Source: Magicicada septendecula
Lineage: Eukaryota; Arthropoda; Insecta; Hemiptera; Cicadidae
Direction of reading: 5' to 3'
NCBI GenBank assembly: GCA_034769895.1
Contig: CM068371.1
Span: 404,843,969 to 404,907,968, forward strand
DNA length: 64,000 bases
Positions 54,915-64,000 of this stretch are shown here, in pieces. Every line of letters begins with the position of its first letter. Within the stretch, counting starts at the first letter, position 1. The notes below the pieces were generated by a model that was not told the origin of the DNA, did no database searches, and saw only the letters and a program-made list of their open reading frames with translations. A program made the translations under genes and the position numbers.

Positions 54915-55810
54915 GTGTTTAACCACTTTCAATAACAAAAACAGCCGACACATACGAGAAGTACATGTTTAACATTAAGAAGTCTCTTCAGAAAGAATAT
55001 TTTTATCGTTCTGTGATTTAGTTAATACTATGAGGGTATGCTGAGTTGCATTTCGGAGGGGATTCAAGAAAAATTGAAGATGACAAATATTACGGACACA
55101 CATCTCCTAACTACATATCATTCTGGTCACACATCTCCTTAACTACATATCTATAGACACACAATTAATTATTACCACCGCTTTTTTATACATAATATTT
55201 AGAGCGTCTTTAAAAGCTTAATAAATTGACATAATTCGTATTGTTTTTTTAGCTGAGTGTGATATGGGTGGGGGATGAATCCCCAAAACCGTATTCAGCC
55301 TACGCCTCTGTCTGGCCTTATAGTATTTAATGTAGCTACTTACTGTGACAAGAGGAACTGTAACCCGACGTAGTATAGTATGAGTACGACAGTACTGTCA
55401 TACTGAAAAAAATTAATTCAATTACGTATTTTTAATATATTAATTACTCGTATTTCGCGTTTCGTTTACAAACGCACTCAATGATAGAGGTCTTTGAATA
55501 CGTCAAATGCCATACGTATAACGAAGCGTACTTTGTATTCTGAGGGTCTCTATGCTGTTTTCCCAAACAGTTCAACACATTTCATACATTTCTCCAGGTG
55601 ATGCTCATTTCATTTTCTTCTCCGCCACATGCGAGTTTTTATTACTGGCTGGTATCTGCCATCCATCCAGAGGATTTTCATCTGTCACCCTCATATTTCA
55701 CGAACTATCTCACTTTCCACTCTGCACACTCACCACCCATCACTAAACATGTTTCATCTATGTTGTTCATATCGGTTGAACGGTTAAAGGAAACGCAATG
55801 ACTAACTCTG
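54915..55810. other. Spacer, possible hAT terminus near 55300
   Basis: CCTACGCCTCTG at about 55298 resembles the right end of hAT elements (inverted CAGAGGCGTAGG). No matching left end or duplication was found. Confidence 0.35.
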
Positions 55811-56131
55811 AATCCCAACGGAGAATAGAGAACAACGGACATAACGTCGAGATGCTGTAAATGGAAATAGGCCTAATCCCAACGGAGAATAGAGAACAAC
55901 GGACATAACGTCGAGATGCTGTAAATGGAAAATAGGCCTAATCCCAACGGAGAATAGAGAACAACGGACATAACGTCGAGATGCTGTAAATGGAAATAGG
56001 CCTAATCCCAACGGAGAATAGAGAACAACGGACATAACGTCGAGATGCTGTAAATAGAAATAGACCTAATCCCAACGGAGAATAGAGAACAACGGACATA
56101 ACGTCGAGATGCTGTAAATGGAAATAGTCTA
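55811..56131 (+). repeat. 64-bp minisatellite, five units
   Basis: Units start at 55811, 55875, 55940, 56004 and 56068 with AATCCCAACGGAGAATAGAG. They differ by one inserted A (second unit) and a few substitutions in the fourth and fifth. An open minus-strand frame here is a by-product of the array. Confidence 0.95.
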
Positions 56132-57391
56132 CCGAAATTTTTGCACGTCCTGCCGTTGCAACAAGCCTAACGGTTCATCAGTTCATGCGTCCATATAGGC
56201 CTACGCCCTTAGTGTTTAACAACGAATATGACAGAAACCCATCGCTTCTGTTCTAAAACAGCAAACAAGAAGGCTACAAAAACCACTAAGTGTAGATTAA
56301 TTCGCAATCAGGTTTACCTTGTATTATAGAGTTCACGATTGTTCTCTCCTTGCGCACAGAGTGTTAACTAACAGAAAGAAAGAAATCCCTGCAAACATGA
56401 AAAACTACTTAGCCACACCACGCTCGCATTCTTATCTTTTTAATAATTTAATTTATATCTTTTCACGCCGAATGCTGCTGTTTTAGTCCTCTCGTTGTTG
56501 CACTATATCATTGTTACAGACTTAAGAAAGATAATTTGTCACTGATCCTGTCCACTTTTATTTGTCCACTCTTCGAGTAAATAATTTATAGAGAGTGACT
56601 TTCAACAGACTACATTTTAAATTAGTTCTAATTGAAGTAGGCAAATGGTAGGTTCAAAATGGAATGGATTTTTTGCGTTTGTACTTATCTCGCATACATT
56701 GCTCCTACTAGTGCTGTTCTTCTAATGTCTTTTTGTCCTTTTGTCCTTGAATGTTATTGAACATTCAAGATACTACATAAAATCCATACGAAACAATGAT
56801 AATAACCCAAGGTATACGTAGTGTCCAGCTGATTGGGCAGATTTTATTGTATACAAAAAAATATAATAAATATAAACATTAAAACTGAATCCTATCTTTA
56901 TGCGGTTTGAAGTACTACGCCTATATACATGACACACTCATAAACACCCGATACTCTGGAAGGGGTAGTTCAGTTAACAATTCTTCACACACTTTACTCC
57001 TCCAGTCAATTCCTCATCACGGTCACTCCTTCTCTCCGCCTTCCAAAGACTACGAATTTTTTCAGGTCATCATAAATTTACTACCAAAAAGTGTTAAAAA
57101 TTCTGAATCCTGAGAAATTTTGTTTGGAATTTTTAAAAATAAAACTATGATATTTAAAATTAACACAGAGGTAGGAAAAGAAAACTATACACTTAGAGTA
57201 CCGCACTTCCCGCGCAGTACACGAACCTTTAGATAAAAGGACAGAACTTAAATGTATGACAATTCTAAATGAAAGGTAAGGCCAACCGTGAAATGTGGAC
57301 ACGGAGAAATCTATAACTGTACTCTAAATTTTAGTTAAAGTCCTTCGCTTAAAAATTATTAAAAAAATTTAAAAAGTTAATATTGTTAATA
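56132..57391. other. Spacer left of the mariner
   Basis: No gene or repeat recognised. Confidence 0.5.
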
Positions 57392-58668
57392 CGAGGATTT
57401 TTCAATAGAAACACGTTTAGAGGCTGTAAAGGATTTTTTATTCAACGATTTTAAAAGAAGTCTCCATTAACATTACGGCATGAGTCCCACTGTTACACTA
57501 ATCTGTAGATTCCCTGCTGGTACAATTCTTGCGGCTGTTTGCGGAACCATTCGCTAACAGCAAACTCTACCTCAGCGTCCGATTTGAACCGCCGTCTTTT
57601 TAGTGATTTGTTTAATGGGCCAAAAACATGATAATCGCACGGGGACAAGTCGGGACTGTAAGGTGGATGTTTTAAGACTTCCTACTTCATACGACCAAGG
57701 AGATCTTGAATCGTCTGGGCTACATGGGGTCGAGCATTATCATGCAGAAGAATGGCACCATTTGTGACCTTTCCGGGACGTTTATTCTTGATGCTGACCC
57801 GTAAGCGTTTTGTCTTCGTATCGCTCAGCGTTGACGTTGACACCAGGTTCTTTAAAATCTGAGAGCAGCACACCCTGATAATAAAAAAATACAGTCACCA
57901 TTACTTTTCCTGCCGAAGGTTGGGACCGACATTTTTTCGCCTTCGGAGATTCTGCATGCTTCCACTGCATACTCTGACGTTTGGATTCTGGTTCGTAGTG
58001 ATAACACCAAGACTCATCACCGGCAACAATTTGGTGTAGAAAGGCATTACCTTGTTGTCGATAGCGCAACAAATGCATTAATGATAAGGCCGACGGCAAA
58101 TTTTTCTGCTCGTCAGTAAGCAGTCGTGGAATCGACTGAGCAGCAACTTTGTGATACGCAAGACTATGGATGATGGAATGAACAGTTCCCTCGCTGATGC
58201 TCAACATTTGAGAAAGTTCTCTAACTCTGATGCGCCTATTCGCGCGTAAAGCAGTTTCCAGCCATCTCACACTTTCATCTGATGCTGCAACACGTGCAGG
58301 TCCGGGACGGACCATATCTTTAGTGCATTCTCTTCCTTGTCGAAATTTATTGCACCGTTCAACCACTGCCGTATGAGAATAACTATAGTCACCATATACA
58401 GCTTTCATTCTCGTATAAATTTCCATTGGCTGACGCCCCTCAGTGGCCAAAAACTGAATAACGGCACGCAGATAATCTTTGATTTTCTATCATAGATGCC
58501 ATTTTTCAACCCAGTCACAACCCTTAGAATAGAGCAAACTGCAAATAGTTTTGACAGACGCGTCAGTAGTAGTTAAAAAGACAATACGTATAAACAAATG
58601 AATTCCGTTTCCATGGGGACGAAGTTACGGCTGCGCAGATCAAACGTGTTTCTATTGAACAATCCTCG
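57392..58668 (-). mobile_element. mariner element, 1277 bp, both TIRs present
   Basis: Terminal inverted repeats of about 27 bp (57392-57418 and 58642-58668) begin CGAGGAT and end CAATAGAAACACGTTT, with one mismatch between them. Each is flanked by TA (57390-57391 and 58669-58670), the mariner target duplication. The length is standard for mariner. The transposase is on the minus strand and broken. Confidence 0.9.
57493..58502 (-). pseudogene. mariner transposase (DD34D), broken
   Basis: The N-terminus starts at ATG 58502, but a one-base shift separates MASMIE from the expected KIKDYLRAVIQFLATEGRQ. The helix-turn-helix region follows (YSHTAVVERCNKFRQGRE, RVRELSQMLSISEGTVHSI). First Asp: IVAGDESWCYHYEPE. 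A frameshift near 57800-57860 leads to AILLHDNARPHVAQ (second Asp). A TAG at 57682-57684 interrupts the spacer before HPPYSPDLSPCDYH (third Asp). Counting that stop, 34 residues separate the last two Asp, which defines mariner. At least two frameshifts and one stop make it non-functional. Confidence 0.85.
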
Positions 58669-58670
58669 TA

Positions 58671-60863
58671 GTAACTTAAAAAAATTAATGTTTACTAAAA
58701 CAAAAAATGAACACAGTAACACGAATAGGCCTACTGTTTATACATACGCATACAGGCTTTTGATTGCTGTTAACAGTTTATCAGTGACGACTATTGAGCA
58801 TTTTTGTTATCCTAAAAAATCAGAAAGACGCAATTTTGGTTTAATTTGCGTAGGAAAATCACACACTATTTACTGAATCATAAGTAGCATGAAAATAGAT
58901 ATTAAAAACGTTTGTTCTTCACCATTTGTTTCCCAAATGAAACACAAAATACAGCTGACGATTACATTCGACTGTTTCTTCAATAGTTTTTCAATCCCTT
59001 TAGTAATGATATCAGTTTTGCTTTCACGCTTCTGTTGCACAAACTAAACGCTACGGAATACTGTCCACGCTATGTTTTAAACATGTAGCAATCGTACGTA
59101 AATTAAAGCGTTCACCATTACTTCCGCTTATTACTAGCAAGTCCCAAGTCTACGCTTTCTGGAACCAGCATTACTGTTTCGTAGCATTAATCTTGATGTT
59201 TCATTAGTGCAGACGGTTACGATACCCAGTAGTTTCCAGCTAAGCTCATGATCACTCTGAATCATGGACGGACTGGCTATGTCGGCTGGTCGGCGATCGC
59301 CGAGGGCCCCGGGCCCCGAGGAAGGTCAGGGGGGCCCGATCATAAACATTTTATTTCAAGAAAAAACGAGAAATATATATATTTACCGGTGTTAAAAACC
59401 TTTTCTCGTCTAAATATTGTTGGAAATGTATTATTTAAATATTTCCTATTGTTATAATCAAATCTTCATATAAAATTTCTCAATTTCCTTTTTTTATTAT
59501 ATCAACTATAGTATTTACAATTAAACGAACTGTTTTCTATCTTGCATTTTCTATTTTAAATAAATCAGATCATCGTCACCTGATATTGTCGATCACTCTT
59601 TACCATGACGCGCGTGCGTGTGTAGTCCAGCCCGGTCAGATGCCAACACGCGTTACTCATCCGTGTTAACGACTCTCAAATTACGATGATCTGATTGCAA
59701 AGGAGAGAGGGAGGGAGAGAGAGATTGGGTGTATACGTTCCATTGCTGTCAAAAGATTTATTAAACAGTCACAATCTGTCTCAGACAGCCATAACAGGTG
59801 TGGCGTCACCTTCAACAATCTGGACACTTGGAAATAGTCGAAAACCACACCGTTATATTAGTCGAAAACGGATATAATACGTTTTGAGAAAATCAGACTG
59901 AAAGGCCAGCTTCGAAGGATTCTCATATTACTATAATGCTGTTGGCAAGAAATCCTATTCACTCGATTATGATGTTAAAGAACAAAAAAGGGAGAGAAAT
60001 TGTTTCTTTTAAACTTGCACAGTTGATCCATCTATATATATTCTAAAAAAGTCTATAATTTAATGCAGTGAAGTGAATCGATAACGTATATCCGTCTATG
60101 ACTGTCAGTATATTTGTTTGACTTATCTGTACTCGTCTATACAAGGAAATCAGGAGGTAATGAGCCACGGGATGTATTAAAATTTGAATCCAAATGAGAG
60201 GATTTTGTCTTTTTATTTAATTCAAAACACAAAATCTTCTTCCATACGTCTTCTTTACTTCTCAATACACAAACCGCTTTCCATGACACTTTCATGGGGG
60301 ATATCATACTTAAAATAATCGTCACAGTGAATCATTAAAATACTGAACTCTTATAAATTAAACATTTTAAACGATAATTTGTACTTTCCTCCGATTCGTT
60401 TTATTTTTGAATACCAAAACAAGTTTACGTACAGTTGAAGACCAGTAATACGTGCATCCGGAAGCAATCAACTTCCAATTAGACGTAACGTTCAACTTAA
60501 ATGTAAAATAATTATATTCCAGAATAACGGTTCGTAAGGCCGTACGGATTTCACCGACAGCAAGCAGTTCGTTACCAAATAAGCGGTTGCTGAACTTTAC
60601 AATCAATCCCAACTGCCATCGACAGCTTTTTAATATTATTGACATATTGTTATTTTGTTTTATTTTTGTCTGTTTATTATCCAAGACAGACGGCGGCCCG
60701 TTAATTTGATTACAAGGAGGCAGCCAAACAGAACTGATTACATAATCGGCGCTTTAAGAATATTAATTTGTTTTAGCATGACACTGCCGTAATATAAATC
60801 GTATGCCTAGATAAAAGAGAAACGAATTTAACGTACTGGTCGCATGACAGGCAAACATATCTA
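58671..60863. other. Spacer with hAT-like terminal sequence near 59262
   Basis: 59262-59345 contains GGACGGACTGGCTATG, GGCGATCGCCGAGGGCCCC and a run of G, resembling terminal sequence of hAT elements with CAGGGGCGGACTGG ends, but without a matching partner. No gene otherwise. 59590-59640 is richer in CpG. Confidence 0.35.
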
Positions 60864-61761
60864 CGAGGTCTGTAATTACGTAATGAGACTATTTCAGTAA
60901 AACCTTTTGTTTACAGTCAAACTACATATAGACTCTATCGCCTTCAAAACAGTTCCCTGGGGAAGCCACACAGCGCTTTAGACGGGTTTTCCACTCTTCA
61001 TGGCACTATATGGCACTGCTGAATCTCAGAAACTGGAATCTCCTTCAACTGGTCGGTTACACTTTTTTACGTTGTCCATTGTCACAAAATGATGTCCTTT
61101 GAGATGTTTTTCAATCTCGGGAAGAGAAAGTAATCACAGGGACTCAAATCACGTGAATAAGACGGCTGAGGAAATACAGGGTTATTTTTCTTTGCCAAAA
61201 ACTCATTAACCGAGAGTGCTGTGTGACAAGTTGCATTGTCATGATACAGCATCCCGGTGTTCATGCTAAATTTTGTTTTTCAAAATTTTATAAACTCTAG
61301 TGTTGCTAAAAATTTAGTTGTTTTGCGATGATTCTAACGGTTAATCATGATCAAACCTCACCAAGTCCCTGAGTCGATCAACATTGTCGTCAGTTCTTGA
61401 CGTTGACGGTCTTCCAAAGCAAAATGCTTTAACCATCTGAAATCTTGTGCTCTTGACAAAGCTTCATCTCCATATACCTTTGTCAATTTTTTGTAAGTTT
61501 CAGTAGCATTGTGCCCGAGTTTAACACAAAACTTGATTGCACAACGTTGTCCGTAAGTGATGTCACTCATTTTTATAACGCACAACAAGAATTCATTTCA
61601 CGAAAAACTTGTTTACGTTTCACGTAGCAATAATAGACAATAAATATTAATACTCAATATCAACCATCTGTTTATCTAACCATCTGTGTTGATGGAAACC
61701 TTACAGTGTTGCCATATTGACTGCTACATGATTAGTCCCTTTACTTAATTTACAGACCTCG
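60864..61761 (-). mobile_element. Internally deleted mariner, 898 bp
   Basis: The terminal repeats start CGAGGTCTGT at both ends and extend for about 28 bp with one indel and several mismatches. The flanks are TA at 60862-60863 and 61762-61763. The body carries the first and last parts of a mariner transposase but not the middle. It is a different family from the element at 57392 although both start CGAGG. Confidence 0.8.
61082..61588 (-). pseudogene. Remnant mariner transposase
   Basis: 61588-61358 encodes an N-terminal DNA-binding part (QRCAIKFCVKLGHNATETYK, VYGDEALSRAQDFRWLKHF). 61264-61082 encodes LYHDNATCHTALSVNEFLAKK and SRDLSPCDYFLFPRL, with 34 residues between the second and third Asp. 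The region with the first catalytic Asp is missing, so it is a dead deletion derivative. Confidence 0.8.
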
Positions 61762-61763
61762 TA

Positions 61764-62520
61764 TGTAGTCACTGATATAAAAGCAATACAGCTCGCGCAG
61801 TACAAAAAATACATGACCTAAAAACACACGAACATGAGAAAATTCAAACCAATTAAGTGGGTCGCCTTTGCTTATAAAATTGTATAATTAATAAAAACAT
61901 GTAGGGTGCCTCGTGCGTCCGGCATATGACCCCCCAGAGGTCACATGTCTTGTGTACGTCAAATTGACATTCTCTGTAACTGTGATGGGAAACGCCAGCC
62001 GGACGTGTCTCTGGTGTAGCTTTATCGAACTGTCTAATAAACGTGAATATAAAAGTTCGTTCGCTATTAGCTTTCCCGTAGTAACACATCTGTACTGGTG
62101 TGTCACATCAGCTACCAGTGGCGCCTCATGTCTTCCCATCCCACATCATAGCAACGAAAGTTGTAATTAATAAAACTTACTCAATAATACTATACTAAAC
62201 TTTATATGAACAACACGTAACCGCGCGCATGTTTGAAGATTAGTCGTATATATAACAAATAGCTAGTTGCCCTTGGGACGTTGACCAGTGCAGATAGTGG
62301 ACAGTGTTCATTATCATTTTATGTTATCAGTGCTGGCGATACTCACTTTATATGCACTATAAACTATAAACGTTACTGATTGCTAAGTAATAGGCCTACA
62401 GTGTGTATGAGTGCGTGCATCAACTGGCGTGTGTGTGTGTGTATTCACACGCGCGCGAGTGGTTTGTTAATGTTCATGACTGATACTTATATTAAACTTT
62501 AACGTGTTTCATCAAACGTT
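61764..62520. other. Spacer
   Basis: A (GT)n tract at about 62429-62442 and a short CG-rich run. No gene recognised. Confidence 0.5.
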
Positions 62521-62524
62521 ATAC

Positions 62525-62615
62525 TTCTTCTTCTTCTCATCTTCAAGAATTAGGTTATATTAACCTTTTCCGGCACCCATCTCATCCTCGGACGACCGAC
62601 GTCTCAAAAACAGAC
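62525..62615 (-). mobile_element. LINE 3' tip with (GAA)n tail
   Basis: On the minus strand, a CCGAGGATGAGATGGGTGCC segment leads to LILEDEKKK-type sequence and a GAA tail, resembling the ILEDDDDD-type end of the LINE relic at 1776-2085. Very short. Confidence 0.3.
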
Positions 62616-62809
62616 TTATAAGGCGTGTCTCAAAAGACTGACTTTACAGCCCAGTAACCTGTGTTCATGTAAAACTTTGAAATACTTGCAGCATCCAAAG
62701 CAGCCTCGGAGTAAGGACAAACGTTATACAGTAACCCAAATACGTCATTTCAAGCAGCGTCACACTCAGATATATACAAAACAATCCAGTTTCGCATGCA
62801 TCTCTGCAG

Positions 62810-63895
62810 AAATGGCAGAAACCAATACAAATGCAAGGTCAAACACAGAATGTACTAAACTTGCAGCACAGTTAACAGGATTCACACCGTCACAGACTTC
62901 CGTTTCTCCAAACCAACCAACAATGCGTGATAATCTCGCCAGCCAACACCCACTAAATGATCGTCAGCACTTACAATTAACTCTACATCCTAAATCAACA
63001 GCAACAATATATAGATTAGCCGAGGTTATATCTCCGAACACACACAGTCAACAGTTACCGCAATTCAGTAACCACAATGGCATGTCAGGACGTGGGGAAG
63101 ACCCACGAAATATAGTGTGCCACAAGTAAATGCGCATGAACCAAACTATTTTCAAAATATAATAGCACGGAGTCATTGTACAAGAATTCTGGGGAGCCCA
63201 CTTAGCCAAAAATCGCCAACAAAGTTTCATATCGGAACTACGAAACTAGTTAAATGGAAACAAAAAAAAATCGAAACGAAGCTGTAGCTATTCTACAAGA
63301 AGCAAGCCCTAACGCTTCTTCAATCCAGAAAACGTACCCTCAGACTACACACATCCCTCCATCATATTATACGGAGTGACCAAAGATATTCCGAATTTAC
63401 TAAATTTAACTGAAAATGCCACAAACGAATTCTCATAAAATTTTTGTCGGAAAATAAAATACAAATTCAAACGAACAGTATAGAAAACTACAAAAAAACT
63501 CAAAGAATTGCTGGACAAGCATAACACCGTAAGACACACATAAACTACCAGAAGAACGATTGTATTACAACTAATTCTAAGACATCAACACTACAGTACA
63601 GACCATAATGACATTAAAACAGCTCTAGACGAGAAGAGGCTTAAAGTAGTCTCAAAAATGAATGTCTTGAACAAAGAAGTAAAGAACCTTAAAACCTCTT
63701 CTTCGTAGACCTTGAAAGAAAAGTAACACTCGTGAAATATACAATATAAAAAAACCTTCTACAAAAGTCAGATTCGAAACTTCATAAAAAACAAATGATA
63801 GTTCAATGTAAACGATGACAAAACTATGTTAACACACGAAATCAATGTACATAACAATGTCGTTGTGTTAACTGTGCAGGTGTGCACGACTATAG
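62810..63895 (+). pseudogene. Decayed Jockey-like ORF1 (PRE_C2HC and zinc knuckle)
   Basis: Frames with many stops and shifts show, in order: an open stretch to 63129 starting MAETNTNARSNTECTK; ENYKKTQRIAG; LPEERLYY; DIKTALDEKRLKVVSKMNVLN; FFVDLERKVTLVK; and finally VQCKR, a stop, QNYVNTRNQC and RCVNCAGVHD. This is the order of a PRE_C2HC domain followed by a CCHC knuckle in insect Jockey-like ORF1. The relic ends in the (GAA)n tract. The N-terminal assignment is uncertain. Confidence 0.5.
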
Positions 63896-63994
63896 AAGAA
63901 GAAGAAGAAGAAGAAGAAGAAGAAGAAGAAGAAGAAGAAGAAGAAGAAGAAGAAGAAGAAGAAGAAGAAGAAGAAGAAGAAGAAGAAGAAGAAG
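63894..63994. repeat. (GAA)n microsatellite
   Basis: About 33 uninterrupted GAA units at the window's right edge. Confidence 0.95.
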
Positions 63995-64000
63995 GAAAGC

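Noticed and set aside
55802..56035. 77-codon minus-strand frame with internal repeats
   Set aside because: Generated by the 64-bp minisatellite.
59262..59345. GC-rich hAT-like terminus as a full element
   Set aside because: No matching opposite end or 8-bp duplication could be found, so only mentioned as a possible relic.
1..64000. CRISPR arrays, operons, tRNA and rRNA genes
   Set aside because: No regularly spaced repeats with unique spacers, no tRNA B-box in a cloverleaf context and no rRNA-like segment seen; the window is eukaryotic repeat DNA.

Overview
The window looks like a repeat-rich intergenic stretch of an arthropod genome, most likely an insect. The evidence is its mix of transposon families: Jockey-clade and RTE-like non-LTR retrotransposons, mariners with a DD34D triad, hAT and MULE elements, and a Ty3-type Gag beside a primer-binding site for initiator-Met tRNA. 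AT-rich spacer DNA carries many microsatellites. I found no host gene, tRNA or rRNA that I could support; every coding region I recognise belongs to a mobile element.

Layout. 1-4.27 kb: spacer with decayed LINE 3' ends. 4279-19719: a tandem LTR retrotransposon array (LTR-internal-LTR-internal-LTR) flanked by the 4-bp duplication AACA. Its LTRs are about 2.7 kb, its internal regions about 3.65 kb, and it has no pol. Each internal region holds a Ty3-type Gag ORF, one in-frame TGA, and a 521-codon acidic extension containing a textbook PAM2 (poly(A)-binding-protein-binding) motif. 19.7-22.4 kb: a Jockey relic and a fold-back MITE. 22.8-24.1 kb: a FLYWCH-MULE transposase broken by one base. 24.8-38.4 kb: AT-rich DNA with LINE relics, one of which is split by a 737-bp hAT-type MITE with a perfect 8-bp target duplication.

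38.4-49.15 kb is a three-layer nest. An RTE-like LINE was interrupted by Jockey element B (12-bp duplication TGAAAAATAAAA), and B was then interrupted within ORF1 by Jockey element A (12-bp duplication CACTAGTTCTAC). A is full-coding: ORF1 with three zinc knuckles, and ORF2 with endonuclease and reverse transcriptase. B would be full-coding without A. Both have an 8-nt ORF1/ORF2 overlap (ATGGCTAG), (AATGC)n tails instead of poly(A), and 3'UTR hairpins whose pairs co-vary between the copies.

50-64 kb: further LINE relics, an hAT dimerisation-domain relic, a 0.2-kb duplication bracketing a SINE-like insertion, a 64-bp minisatellite, a mariner with both TIRs (57392-58668), an internally deleted mariner (60864-61761), a decayed Jockey-like ORF1 and a terminal (GAA)n tract.

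The best candidates for something undescribed are the gag-only LTR retrotransposon with a PAM2 motif and the co-varying 3'UTR hairpins of the Jockey pair.
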